In this document: piece after piece, positions 15,728 through 23,740 of the stretch
Position numbering within the stretch: the first letter of the stretch is position 1
Layout of the letters: every line of letters begins with the position of its first letter
DNA from: Streptomyces qaidamensis
GTDB lineage: Bacteria > Actinomycetota > Actinomycetes > Streptomycetales > Streptomycetaceae
DNA: 64,000 bases
Assembly: GCF_001611795.1 (NCBI RefSeq)
Contig: NZ_CP015098.1
Coordinates: 5,890,001-5,954,000 of the forward strand
Direction: 5' to 3'
Program-made: the position numbers and the translations under genes
The notes under the pieces: generated by a model
The model's input: only the letters and a program-made list of their open reading frames with translations
Databases searched by the model: none
Told to the model about the DNA's origin: nothing

Positions 15728-16819
15728 GTGTCCGCAGTCTCCGACCGCCTCCCCACCTTCCCCTGGGACAAGCTGACCCCGTACAAGGCCACGGCCGCCG
15801 CCCATCCGGACGGCATCGTCGACCTGTCCGTCGGCACCCCGGTCGACCCGGTACCCGAGCTGATCCAGAAAGCCCTGGTGGCCGCGGCCGACTCGCCGGG
15901 TTATCCGACCGTGTGGGGCACGCCCGAACTGCGCGACGCGATCACCGGCTGGGCCGAGCGCCGCCTCGGCGCCCGGGAGGTCACCCACCACCACGTGCTG
16001 CCGATCGTCGGCTCCAAGGAACTCGTCGCCTGGCTCCCGACCCAGCTGGGCCTCGGCCCCGGCGACCGGGTGGCCTACCCGCGCCTGGCCTACCCGACGT
16101 ACGAGGTCGGCGCGCGGCTGGCCCGCGCCGCGTACGAGGCCTACGACGACCCGACGGAGCTGGACCCCGAGGGCCTGAAGCTGCTCTGGCTGAACTCCCC
16201 GTCGAACCCCACGGGCAAGGTGCTGTCCAAGGAGGAGCTGACCCGGATCGTCGCCTGGGCCCGCGCGCACGGCATCCTGCTCTTCTCCGACGAGTGCTAC
16301 CTGGAGCTGGGCTGGGAGGCCGACCCGGTCTCCGTGCTGCACCCGGACGTCAACGGCGGTTCGTACGACGGCATCGTCGCCGTCCACTCCCTTTCCAAGC
16401 GCTCGAACCTCGCCGGCTACCGCGCGGCCTTCCTGGCCGGTGACCCGGCGGTCCTCGGCCCGCTGCTGGAGATCCGCAAGCACGGCGGCATGATGACGTC
16501 GGCCCCGACGCAGGCGGCGGTGATCGCGGCCCTCGGCGACGACGACCACGTCCGCGTCCAGCGCGAGCGCTACGTGTCCCGCCGTGAGCTGCTGCGCGAG
16601 GCCCTGGTCACCCACGGCTTCCGCATCGAGCACAGCGAGGCCAGCCTCTACCTGTGGGCCACCAGGGGCGAATCCTGCTGGGACACGGTCGACCACCTCG
16701 CCAACCGCGGCATCCTCGTGGCCCCCGGAGACTTCTACGGCCCGGCGGGCGCGCAGTTCGTGCGCGTGGCGCTGACGGCCACGGACGAGAGGGTGGCGGC
16801 GGCCGTACAGCGGCTGTGA
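15728..16819 (+). CDS. dapC: N-succinyldiaminopimelate aminotransferase, lysine/peptidoglycan precursor synthesis
   Basis: A 363-residue class I PLP aminotransferase of the actinobacterial DapC type, converting N-succinyl-2-amino-6-ketopimelate with glutamate to N-succinyl-LL-2,6-diaminopimelate. Seen: LNSPSNPTGKV at 156-165, DEC at 188-190, and the PLP lysine in SLSKRSNLAGYR (Lys224). The GTG start gives MSAVSDRLPTFPWDKL, the typical DapC opening. dapE lies about 2 kb further on the same strand, so two steps of the succinylase DAP branch are close together but not co-transcribed. Confidence 0.93.
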   Translation: MSAVSDRLPTFPWDKLTPYKATAAAHPDGIVDLSVGTPVDPVPELIQKALVAAADSPGYPTVWGTPELRDAITGWAERRLGAREVTHHHVLPIVGSKELVAWLPTQLGLGPGDRVAYPRLAYPTYEVGARLARAAYEAYDDPTELDPEGLKLLWLNSPSNPTGKVLSKEELTRIVAWARAHGILLFSDECYLELGWEADPVSVLHPDVNGGSYDGIVAVHSLSKRSNLAGYRAAFLAGDPAVLGPLLEIRKHGGMMTSAPTQAAVIAALGDDDHVRVQRERYVSRRELLREALVTHGFRIEHSEASLYLWATRGESCWDTVDHLANRGILVAPGDFYGPAGAQFVRVALTATDERVAAAVQRL

Positions 16820-16836
16820 CCGCGGCCGAGCACACC

Positions 16837-16869
16837 GAAGGGGCCCGGGGAAGCTCCCCGGGCCCCTTC
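16837..16869. terminator. Bidirectional terminator between dapC and the secreted small protein gene
   Basis: A 15-bp perfect stem GAAGGGGCCCGGGGA / TCCCCGGGCCCCTTC with a 3-base loop, between convergent stops at 16819 and 16890. Confidence 0.85.
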
Positions 16870-16889
16870 GACGTCACAACGCCGCTGCG

Positions 16890-17336
16890 TCAGCCGACCG
16901 GCAGGCTCTTCACCGGCAGGGAGTCCGCGGACGGCACGCCACCCTTGGTCAGGGAGTCCGTGGGCAGGCCGCCCTTGGCCGAACCGGCCGTGTCACCGAC
17001 CAGCTGTCCGGCGGAGCCCGCCGCGTCGCCGGCCGCCTTCTGCGCCACGGGCGTGGTCTTCTTGACCGTCTGGCCACCGGTCTTGCCTGCGGCCGGCACC
17101 GCCTTCTTGACGGTCTTGCCGCCGGTGTCACCCGCGGACTCGGTGACGTTCTGAGCCGCGCCGTCGACGGTGTTGCCGACGTTGGCCCCGTCCAGGGCGG
17201 TCACGCCACCGAGGTTCGGGGTGGCGGGCAGCTCGGGGGCCGCGCTGGCGGAGCCGGCCGCACCGACCCCGGCAGCCGCTCCCGCAGCGACGATCAGCGC
17301 GGCACGGGCGATCCGGCGGGTCAGGGGGAGGGACAT
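16890..17336 (-). CDS. Small secreted alanine/glycine-rich protein
   Basis: A 148-residue protein with a clear Sec signal peptide (basic RRIAR, hydrophobic AALIVAAGAAAGVGAAG, cleavage after SASA). The mature part is low-complexity with Lys/Val/Thr repeats: GGKTVKKAVPAAGKTGG then GGQTVKKTTPVAQKAAG, and no cysteine. Strong GAAGGAG ribosome site. Such proteins are frequent in Streptomyces and many are strongly expressed in mycelium. I do not recognise a named family. It has its own 347-base upstream region. Confidence 0.8.
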   Translation of the reverse strand: MSLPLTRRIARAALIVAAGAAAGVGAAGSASAAPELPATPNLGGVTALDGANVGNTVDGAAQNVTESAGDTGGKTVKKAVPAAGKTGGQTVKKTTPVAQKAAGDAAGSAGQLVGDTAGSAKGGLPTDSLTKGGVPSADSLPVKSLPVG

Positions 17337-17488
17337 GGTGCTCCTTCGACGGGAGAGAACAATGAGCTTCGTGAAGTGTCCGACCGGGTCCGGCAGTTGA
17401 TCGACTGGCTGTGGATCACCCCGGCTCGGACGCAGTGACTACCGCTCGAAGCCCCCGAAGGTTGCGGCGGCGCAACGTAAAGAGTTGG

Positions 17489-17503
17489 TAATGCGTCGCA
17501 TTA
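17489..17503. promoter_or_regulatory. Palindromic operator candidate
   Basis: TAATGCG-T-CGCATTA, a perfect 7-bp inverted repeat about one base, unusually A/T-rich for this genome and located about 155 bases before the secreted protein start. Confidence 0.45.
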
Positions 17504-17598
17504 TCGGCTGCGGATAAAAGCGGTCAAAGAGGCCTGGGTGCGAACCTCCGCCGAATCCTTCCAGCCCTGTGTTCCCAAGGGTTCTCACGGTGGCCCGG

Positions 17599-17630
17599 GC
17601 GAGGGTGCGAAAACCTGCGCACACCCTCGC
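17599..17630 (-). terminator. Hairpin after the transglycosylase-like gene
   Basis: GCGAGGGTG pairs perfectly with CACCCTCGC across a 14-base loop, about 55 bases after the minus-strand stop at 17684; possible terminator. Confidence 0.5.
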
Positions 17631-17683
17631 CGCAGGGCCGTGCGGGTAACCCCACAGGGTGAGTCCCCGCACCCCTGCGCGAT

Positions 17684-18670
17684 CTAGCGCATCGTGACGA
17701 TACGGACCGCGTCCGCGTCCGCGTTCCGTTCCGCGCCCGCGGTGCCCTTCGCCGAGGGTTCCCGCCACTGGCTGGCGGTGTTCCCGGCGACCCACTCCCG
17801 CCCCGCGTAGGTGACACGGGCGATGTGCAGCTCGGAGGCGTTGGCCACGGCCCAGTGCGCCAGCTGCCAGCCGCGCTGGTCCAGGCTCCGCCCGCCGGCG
17901 GAGGGTGTGTCGGCGCTCACCGGGAGCGTGACGGTGCGCCCGCCGGAGCCGTCCGACGCGCTCGGGGAGGGCGTCGGCGTGGCCGCCGAGGAGCCGTCCA
18001 CCGCGGCACCGGCCGGCTCCAGCACATCCCGCCCGAAGTCCCGCACGAGCGCGGCACGCACCCCGCCCGGGCCCGAGGCCCGGGTCGCGGCCGGGCGGCC
18101 CTCGCAGGTCAGTGTGGCCGCGGACTGCCCGGTGAGGGCCGCGGCGAGCAGCGCGGCGTCCGGCTCGTGCTTGGCGTAGGCCTGCGGGAAGCCGCTGCGC
18201 TGCACACGCTGTGCGGCGACGGTGAGCGGCAGCCGGGTGTAGCCGGGCACCTTGACCAGATGGTCGTAGAACTCACCGGCCGAATACGCCGGGTCCATGA
18301 TCTCCTTCGGTGTGCCCCAGCCCTGCGACGGCCGCTGCTGGAACAGACCGAGGGAGTCCCGGTCGCCGTAGCTGATGTTGCGCAGGGCGGACTCCTGGAG
18401 CGCGGTCGCCAGCGCGATGGTCACGGCCCGCTCGGGCAGACCGCGCGCGGTACCCACGGCGGTGATGGTGGCCGCGTTGACCCCCTGCTCGGGCGTGAAC
18501 TCGTACGACGCCCCGTCGCCCTTGCCGGAGACCACCTTGCAGCCCGGTCCGCCCGATCCCCCCGTGACGTACTGCACGACGAGGTACCCGGCGACCGCGA
18601 GCAGGGCCACGAAGGCGGCTCCGCATCGGAAAAGGCGGCCACGGCGCTTGGGAGAGGACTGCTCTGACAC
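17684..18670 (-). CDS. Membrane-anchored lysozyme/transglycosylase-like conserved protein
   Basis: A 328-residue protein starting at the GTG at 18670 (SEQSSPKRRGRLFR). One N-terminal membrane helix (about 14-33, CGAAFVALLAVAGYLVVQYV) leads to an extracellular domain: QGVNAATITAVGTARGL, ALATALQESALRNI, DSLGLFQQRPSQGWGTP, then VPGYTRLPLTVAAQRVQRSG. The LQES...GLFQQRPSxGWGT pattern is that of actinobacterial lysozyme-fold proteins (the Glu in LQES is the likely catalytic residue). The C-terminal 130 residues are Ser/Thr/Pro-rich with a small unknown domain. Divergent from dapE, 85 bases apart. Its upstream lacks an obvious ribosome site. Confidence 0.8.
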   Translation of the reverse strand: MSEQSSPKRRGRLFRCGAAFVALLAVAGYLVVQYVTGGSGGPGCKVVSGKGDGASYEFTPEQGVNAATITAVGTARGLPERAVTIALATALQESALRNISYGDRDSLGLFQQRPSQGWGTPKEIMDPAYSAGEFYDHLVKVPGYTRLPLTVAAQRVQRSGFPQAYAKHEPDAALLAAALTGQSAATLTCEGRPAATRASGPGGVRAALVRDFGRDVLEPAGAAVDGSSAATPTPSPSASDGSGGRTVTLPVSADTPSAGGRSLDQRGWQLAHWAVANASELHIARVTYAGREWVAGNTASQWREPSAKGTAGAERNADADAVRIVTMR

Positions 18671-18755
18671 GCGGTACAAGGTACTGGAGAGTACGGAGTG
18701 GCATGTGCCGGGTGTGGACAGTGAGGCCGGGGACTGGCGCGTTAGGGTCGACGGC

Positions 18756-19835
18756 ATGGCCGACACCTCGCTTGACCTCACGCTGGACGCCGCGGAGCTC
18801 ACCGCCCGGCTCGTCGACTTCCGTTCCGAGAGCGGCACCGAGAAGCCCCTCGCCGACGCGATCGAGACCGCGCTGCGCGCCCTGCCCCACCTGACGGTCG
18901 ACCGGTACGGCAACAACGTCGTCGCCCGCACGAACCTCGGGCGCTCGGAGCGGGTGATCCTGGCCGGCCACATCGACACCGTCCCGATCGCGGACAACGT
19001 CCCCTCCCGGCTCGACGAGGACGGCGTCCTGTGGGGCTGCGGCACCTGCGACATGAAGTCGGGCGTCGCCGTGCAGCTGCGCATCGCGGCCACGGTCCCG
19101 GCCCCCAACCGCGACCTGACCTTCGTCTTCTACGACAACGAGGAGGTCGCCGCGGAGCTGAACGGCCTCAAGCGCGTCTCCGAGACGCACGCCGACTGGC
19201 TGGAGGGCGATTTCGCGGTGCTCCTGGAGCCCTCGGACGGCCAGGTCGAGGGCGGCTGCCAGGGCACGCTGCGGGTGCTGCTGAAGACCACGGGCGAGCG
19301 GGCCCACTCGGCGCGCGGCTGGATGGGCTCCAACGCCATCCACGCCGCGGCCCCGATCCTCGCCCGCCTGGCCTCCTACGAACCCCGCCGACCGGTCATC
19401 GACGGCCTGGAGTACCGCGAGGGCCTGAACGCGGTCGGCATCGGCGGGGGAGTGGCCGGCAACGTCATCCCCGACGAGTGCGTCGTCACCGTCAACTTCC
19501 GTTACGCGCCCGACCGCACGCCCGAGGAGGCCGTCGCTCACGTCCGGGAGGTCTTCGCGGACTGCGGGGTCGCCGAATTCGAGGTCGTCGACCACAGTGG
19601 CGCGGCGATGCCCGGTCTGTCCCACCCGGCGGCGAAGGCGTTCATCGAGGCGGTCGGCGGCACCCCGATGCCGAAGTACGGCTGGACGGACGTCTCCCGC
19701 TTCTCGGCGCTCGGCGTCCCGGCGGTCAACTACGGCCCCGGCAACCCCCACTTGGCGCACAAGCGGGACGAACGCGTGGAGATCGCCAAGATCCTCGCGG
19801 GCGAGGAGCGCCTGAGGAACTGGCTGACCGCCTGA
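18756..19835 (+). CDS. dapE: Succinyl-diaminopimelate desuccinylase
   Basis: A 359-residue M20 metallohydrolase releasing succinate and LL-diaminopimelate. Seen: GHIDTVP at residues 71-77 (His72 ligand, Asp74), GCGTCDMKSG near 94-103 with the bridging Asp99, the catalytic Glu pair in YDNEEVA, GERAHSARGW (dimerisation-domain His) and the C-terminal ligand region GPGNPHLAHK. The actinobacterial DapE form, about 355 residues. It is followed by a LOG-family gene, the same order I recall in M. tuberculosis (Rv1202, Rv1205). Confidence 0.94.
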   Translation: MADTSLDLTLDAAELTARLVDFRSESGTEKPLADAIETALRALPHLTVDRYGNNVVARTNLGRSERVILAGHIDTVPIADNVPSRLDEDGVLWGCGTCDMKSGVAVQLRIAATVPAPNRDLTFVFYDNEEVAAELNGLKRVSETHADWLEGDFAVLLEPSDGQVEGGCQGTLRVLLKTTGERAHSARGWMGSNAIHAAAPILARLASYEPRRPVIDGLEYREGLNAVGIGGGVAGNVIPDECVVTVNFRYAPDRTPEEAVAHVREVFADCGVAEFEVVDHSGAAMPGLSHPAAKAFIEAVGGTPMPKYGWTDVSRFSALGVPAVNYGPGNPHLAHKRDERVEIAKILAGEERLRNWLTA

Positions 19836-19953
19836 CCCGCCGGGACGCCCTCGTGTTTACGGCGCTTCATCGCGGACATGCTCACGTCCCTCGTTCGTAA
19901 CCCGCGTAGATCTACGCTGAGGTGGAAAGACAGGCACGACGGAGGGAGCGCAC

Positions 19954-20712
19954 ATGGCGACCGGCAACCCCGAGGGGAAGAAGCAGCCGCCGGAGGAAAA
20001 GCGCCTGGGCCCGGTCCTCCAGCGGCGGGACCAGGTGCAGGCCAGCACCACCGACCAGCGGCTGCTGGACGAGCGAGCCCCCTCCGACTGGGTGCACACC
20101 GACCCCTGGCGGGTGCTGCGCATCCAGTCGGAGTTCATCGAGGGCTTCGGCACGCTCGCCGAACTCCCGCCCGCCATCAGCGTGTTCGGATCGGCCCGGA
20201 CACCGGCGGACTCACCCGAGTACGAGGCGGGTGTCCGGCTCGGCCAGGGCCTGGTCGACGCGGGCTTCGCCGTCATCACGGGCGGCGGCCCGGGTGCGAT
20301 GGAGGCGGCCAACAAGGGCGCCCTGGAGGCCAAGGGCATCTCGGTCGGCCTCGGTATCGAGCTGCCGTTCGAGCAGGGACTGAACCCGTACGTCGACATC
20401 GGCCTGAACTTCCGCTACTTCTTCGTCCGGAAGATGATGTTCGTGAAGTACGCCCAGGGCTTCGTCGTCCTGCCCGGCGGCCTCGGCACCCTCGACGAAC
20501 TCTTCGAGGCCCTCACGCTCGTCCAGACCCAGAAGGTCACGCGCTTCCCGATCGTCCTCTTCGGCAGCGACTACTGGGGCGGCCTGGTCGACTGGCTCCG
20601 CGGCACGGTGATCGCCCAGGGCAAGGCGGCGGAGAAGGACCTGCTGCTGTTCCACGTGACGGACGACGTGGACGAGGCGGTGGCGCTGGTGTCGAAGGAG
20701 GCGGGCAGGTAG
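19954..20712 (+). CDS. LOG-family (TIGR00730) Rossmann-fold protein
   Basis: A 252-residue protein with the nucleotide-binding signature GGGPGAMEAANKGA and the LOG motif LPGGLGTLDELFE, both diagnostic. LOG proteins are phosphoribohydrolases that release cytokinin bases from nucleotides, or nucleotide-metabolising enzymes of unclear role in bacteria. The N-terminal 50 residues (GKKQPPEEKRLGPVLQRRDQ) precede the fold and are typical of the actinobacterial branch. GGAGGGAGC ribosome site 9 bases before the ATG. Located between dapE and the folP2-like gene. Confidence 0.9.
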   Translation: MATGNPEGKKQPPEEKRLGPVLQRRDQVQASTTDQRLLDERAPSDWVHTDPWRVLRIQSEFIEGFGTLAELPPAISVFGSARTPADSPEYEAGVRLGQGLVDAGFAVITGGGPGAMEAANKGALEAKGISVGLGIELPFEQGLNPYVDIGLNFRYFFVRKMMFVKYAQGFVVLPGGLGTLDELFEALTLVQTQKVTRFPIVLFGSDYWGGLVDWLRGTVIAQGKAAEKDLLLFHVTDDVDEAVALVSKEAGR

Positions 20713-20747
20713 GGATCTCTTCGAGCCCGGCCTCCTGCCGGCCCGCT

Positions 20748-20820
20748 TCGGGCGGGCGGGCCGGGGTTCTTGTCCGGGTGATGCGGGCGGGCGGGCCGGG
20801 CCTCTTGTCCGGGTGATTCG
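20748..20820. repeat. 35-bp direct repeat, two copies
   Basis: TCTTGTCCGGGTGAT occurs at 20768 and 20803 with matching G/C-rich flanks (GGGCGGGCCGGGG / GCGGGCCGGGCC), giving a 35-base period after the LOG gene. Confidence 0.7.
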
Positions 20821-20846
20821 GGTGGCGGGTGGGCATAGGCCGGGGG

Positions 20847-20869
20847 ACCAGGGGGCGGAGCCCCCTGGT
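20847..20869 (-). terminator. Terminator of the folP2-like gene
   Basis: ACCAGGGGG-CGGAG-CCCCCTGGT, a 9-bp perfect stem 8 bases after the minus-strand stop; this hairpin form is frequent in Streptomyces. Confidence 0.75.
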
Positions 20870-20876
20870 ACCCGGG

Positions 20877-21737
20877 TTAGGCCAACCCCCGCCGGGCGAC
20901 GGCAGGACCCCGATGCCCCGCGATCGCCGAGACCATCTCCAGCACCTGCCGCGTCTCGGCGACCTCGTGCACCCGGTACACCTGCGCCCCCAGCCACGCG
21001 GACACCGCCGTCGTCGCCAGCGTCCCCACGACCCGTTCCTTCACGGGCCGGTCCAGCGTCTCGCCCACGAAGTCCTTGTTGGACAGCGACACCAGCACCG
21101 GCCACCCCGTGGCGACCATCTCGTCCAGCCGCCGCGTCGCCTCCAGGCTGTGCCGGGTGTTCTTCCCGAAGTCATGGCCGGGATCGATCATGATCGACTC
21201 CCGCGGCACCCCCAGCGCGAGCGCCCGCTCGGCCAGCCCGACCGTGACGTCCAGGATGTCCGCCATGACGTCGTCGTACTCGGTCCGGTGCGGCCGGGTC
21301 CGCGGCTCCGCCCCGCCCGCGTGCGTGCACACCAGTCCCACCCGGTGCCGCGCGGCCACCTCCGCCAGCCCCGGATCGACCCCGCCCCACGCGTCGTTCA
21401 GCAGATCGGCCCCGGCCTCGCACACGGCCTCGCCGACCTCGGCCCGCCACGTGTCCACGCTGATGACCACGTCCGGGAACCGCCGCCGTACCTCCGCCAC
21501 GAACCCGACCGTCCGGCGGGCCTCCTCCTCGGCCGTGACCTCCTCGCCCGGCCCGGCCTTGACCCCGCCGATGTCGATGATCGCGGCGCCTTCGGCCACG
21601 GCCTGTTCCACGCGCACGAGGGCCGGCTCGTCGCGGAAGGTGGCGCCCCGGTCGTAGAAGGAGTCCGGGGTGCGGTTCACGATCGCCATGATCACCGGCT
21701 CGCGCGTCCCGAATTCCCGCCTGCCCAGCCTGAGCAT
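20877..21737 (-). CDS. folP2: Dihydropteroate synthase-like protein, FolP2 branch
   Basis: A 286-residue TIM barrel of the pterin-binding family. Seen: VIMAIVNRTPDSFYDRGATF, IIDIGGVKAGPGEE, ISVDTWRAEV, LLNDAWGGVDP, IDPGHDFGKNT and SNKDFVGETLDRP. These match mycobacterial FolP2 (Rv1207) as I remember it rather than FolP1. In true DHPS the first loop is NVTPDSFSDGG; here it is NRTPDSFYDRGA, and FolP2 is reported not to have DHPS activity. So the annotation 'dihydropteroate synthase' is doubtful. The neighbours (LOG before, DivIVA-domain and tag after) reproduce the mycobacterial order except that gpgS is missing. Confidence 0.88.
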   Translation of the reverse strand: MLRLGRREFGTREPVIMAIVNRTPDSFYDRGATFRDEPALVRVEQAVAEGAAIIDIGGVKAGPGEEVTAEEEARRTVGFVAEVRRRFPDVVISVDTWRAEVGEAVCEAGADLLNDAWGGVDPGLAEVAARHRVGLVCTHAGGAEPRTRPHRTEYDDVMADILDVTVGLAERALALGVPRESIMIDPGHDFGKNTRHSLEATRRLDEMVATGWPVLVSLSNKDFVGETLDRPVKERVVGTLATTAVSAWLGAQVYRVHEVAETRQVLEMVSAIAGHRGPAVARRGLA

Positions 21738-21881
21738 CCCCTGTGACCTTTCCTGGTACGTCCCGTCTTCCGCCGCCTGCGACCCTAACGGTCACACGCT
21801 CATGGCACGATCGGAGCCTGACAACATCCGACTCGGAGGACTTCCGACGAGTCCGATCCATCCGACCGTGGGGGCCCCGCG

Positions 21882-22271
21882 ATGGTTATGTTCCTGTTCC
21901 TGGTCGTCGCGCTCGCCGTCGTGGTCGCCGCGGTGACGCTGGCCGTGGTGGGCGGCGGCGAGAACGGCCCGCTGCCCGAGGCCGCCCCCGAGCGGCTGCG
22001 GGACCCGCTGCCCCCGGACCGCCCGGTCGACCGCGCGGACGTGGAGGACCTGCGCTTCCCGCTCGCCGCCCGCGGCTACCGCATGGCGGACGTGGACGAC
22101 GCCCTCAGCCGCCTGGGCGCCGAACTCGCCGAGCGCGACGCCCGCATCGCCGATCTGGAGTCGGCCCTCGCCGGAGCCCGGTCCGGCGCCGGCCACGGAC
22201 CGGTGCACGCGTCCGGGGAGAACCACGTGTCCATGGACAAGCCCGCCCCCGGTAAGGAGGACCGGCCGTGA
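21882..22271 (+). CDS. DivIVA-domain membrane protein (Rv1209-like)
   Basis: A 129-residue protein: one N-terminal membrane helix (MFLFLVVALAVVVAAVTLAVV), a proline-rich linker, then the DivIVA motif FPLAARGYRMADVDDALSRL and a short coiled coil (AELAERDARIADLESALA). It overlaps the next gene, tag, by 4 bases (GTGA). The same small protein sits before tagA in mycobacteria. The role is unknown; the motif suggests association with membrane curvature or wall-growth zones. A second ATG six bases downstream is an alternative start. Confidence 0.85.
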   Translation: MVMFLFLVVALAVVVAAVTLAVVGGGENGPLPEAAPERLRDPLPPDRPVDRADVEDLRFPLAARGYRMADVDDALSRLGAELAERDARIADLESALAGARSGAGHGPVHASGENHVSMDKPAPGKEDRP

Positions 22272-22855
22272 GCGACGGCGCCGCCCTGGCCGGTCCGGAC
22301 GGCGCGCTGCGCTGCCCCTGGGCCCTGTCCGCCCCCGAGTACGTGGCGTACCACGACGAGGAGTGGGGCCGCCCGGTCCACGGCGACGACGCGCTCTTCG
22401 AGCGCCTCAGCCTGGAGGCCTTCCAGTCCGGCCTGTCCTGGATCACGATCCTGCGCCGCCGCCCCGGTTTCCGCGCCGCCTTCGCCGACTTCAAGATCGC
22501 CTCGGTCGCCGCCTTCACCGACGACGACCGCGAGCGGCTCCTGGCCGACGCCGGCATCATCCGCAACCGCGCGAAGATCGACGCGACCCTCGCCAACGCG
22601 CGGGCGCTGACGGAGTGGTCCCCGGGCGAACTGGACGCGCTGATCTGGTCCCACGCCCCCGACCCGGTCGGCCGCCCGGCCCCGAAGACCCTCTCCGACG
22701 TCCCGCCCGTCACCCCCGAGTCGACGGCCCTGTCCAAGGCCCTGAAGAAGCGGGGCCTGCGCTTCGTGGGCCCGACGACGGCGTACGCGCTGATGCAGGC
22801 GTGCGGCCTGGTGGACGATCACCTGGAGACCTGCGTCGCCAGAAAGGGCGCGTAG
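22268..22855 (+). CDS. tag: DNA-3-methyladenine glycosylase I
   Basis: A 195-residue base-excision repair enzyme that removes 3-methyladenine. Seen: RCPWAL with Cys16, YHDEEWGRPVHGDDALFE with His29, LEAFQSGLSWITILRRR (the Glu and Trp of the base pocket), and the C-terminal VDDHLETC with His185 and Cys189. The Cys-His-His-Cys set is the structural zinc site of Tag. Start GTG overlaps the stop of the DivIVA-domain gene, so translation is coupled. Confidence 0.94.
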   Translation: MSDGAALAGPDGALRCPWALSAPEYVAYHDEEWGRPVHGDDALFERLSLEAFQSGLSWITILRRRPGFRAAFADFKIASVAAFTDDDRERLLADAGIIRNRAKIDATLANARALTEWSPGELDALIWSHAPDPVGRPAPKTLSDVPPVTPESTALSKALKKRGLRFVGPTTAYALMQACGLVDDHLETCVARKGA

Positions 22856-22868
22856 GGGGCGCGGGACA

Positions 22869-22895
22869 GGCGCTGGCTGTAGTGCAGCTAGCGCC
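22869..22895. terminator. Hairpin between tag and the enoyl-CoA hydratase gene
   Basis: GGCGCTGGCTG-TAGTG-CAGCTAGCGCC, 11 bp with one wobble, overlapping the stop of the minus-strand gene; serves both convergent genes. Confidence 0.55.
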
Positions 22896-23691
22896 CCAGG
22901 TACTTCGGCTTCTCCTTGTTGACGAAGGCCTGCACCGCGATCGCGTGATCCTCGGAGGAGCCGGCCCGGGTCTGGAGCTCGTCCTCCTTCTCCAGGGCCT
23001 CCTCCAAGGAGTGCGTCAGCCCGAACGCCACCGACTCCTTCAGCGCCGCGTACGCCACCGTCGGGCCCTCGGCCAGCGCCCGCGCCACCTTCTCGGCCTC
23101 GGCCCGCAGGTCACCGGCCGGCACCAGCCGGTTGGCGATGCCCAGCTCGTACGCCTCCTGCGCGCTGATGCTGCGCGGGAAGAGCAGCAGGTCAGCGGCC
23201 CGGCCCGGGCCGATCACCCGCGGCAGCGTCCAGGAGATCCCTGAGTCGGCGGTCAGCGCCACCCCGGCGAACGAGGTGTTGAACGCCGCCGAGTCCGCGA
23301 CGATCCGGTAGTCCGCGGCGAGCGCGAAGCCGAAGCCCGCCCCGGCCGCCACCCCGTTCACCGCGGCGACGACCGGCTTGGCCGCCCCCGCCAGCGCCCG
23401 CACGATCGGGTTGTAGTGCTCCCGGACCGTGTTCATGGTCTGGCCCGAGCCGGTCTCCCGGTCCTGGACCAGCAGCCCGATGTGCTCCTTGAGGTCCTGT
23501 CCGACGCAGAACGCCCGGTCACCGGCGGCCGTCAGCAGCACCGCCCGTACGGCGCCGTCGCCCGCCGCGGCCTCGACCGCCTCCCGCAGGGCGACCTTGG
23601 TCGCCACGTTCAGCGCGTTCATCGCCTCCGGGCGGTTCAGCGTGATCGTCGCGAGTCCGTCGCTCACCTCGTAGAGCACGGTGTCGGTCAT
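22888..23691 (-). CDS. Enoyl-CoA hydratase/isomerase family protein
   Basis: A 267-residue crotonase-fold protein. Seen: ITLNRPEAMNALN, FCVGQDLKEH (oxyanion-hole segment 1), KPVVAAVNGVAAGAGFGFAL (oxyanion-hole segment 2) and DSGISWTLPRVIG. The position normally Glu in hydratases (ADSGIS..) is Asp/Gly-like here, as in the PaaB/PaaG isomerase branch, so isomerase or 2,3-hydratase activity cannot be separated. Strong GGAGGGG ribosome site. A perfect 24-bp palindrome lies 26 bases before the start, so the gene is probably repressed by a TetR-type regulator not present here. Confidence 0.88.
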   Translation of the reverse strand: MTDTVLYEVSDGLATITLNRPEAMNALNVATKVALREAVEAAAGDGAVRAVLLTAAGDRAFCVGQDLKEHIGLLVQDRETGSGQTMNTVREHYNPIVRALAGAAKPVVAAVNGVAAGAGFGFALAADYRIVADSAAFNTSFAGVALTADSGISWTLPRVIGPGRAADLLLFPRSISAQEAYELGIANRLVPAGDLRAEAEKVARALAEGPTVAYAALKESVAFGLTHSLEEALEKEDELQTRAGSSEDHAIAVQAFVNKEKPKYLGR

Positions 23692-23716
23692 GCGTATCCC
23701 CTCCGAGTCGCGGATC

Positions 23717-23740
23717 GGGACGTACCGGCCGGTACGTCCC
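23717..23740. promoter_or_regulatory. Perfect 24-bp palindrome, operator candidate
   Basis: GGGACGTACCGG followed directly by its reverse complement CCGGTACGTCCC. Its centre, ACCGGCCGGT, resembles TetR-family operators. It is 26 bases upstream of the enoyl-CoA hydratase start and could overlap its promoter. Confidence 0.65.

Larger units (their letters stand above)
17337..17683. other. Intergenic region upstream of the secreted small protein gene
   Basis: 347 bases between two minus-strand genes. It holds a 15-base odd palindrome (17489-17503), a hairpin (17599-17630) and an A/T-richer stretch (about 17466-17520) likely to contain the promoter of the gene at 17336. I looked for a ydaO-type (c-di-AMP) riboswitch because secreted wall proteins often carry one and saw none of its conserved blocks. 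Confidence 0.6.

Noticed and set aside
17521..17680. A possible ydaO (c-di-AMP) riboswitch
   Set aside because: Secreted wall-protein genes often have one, but none of the conserved sequence blocks was found in either strand.
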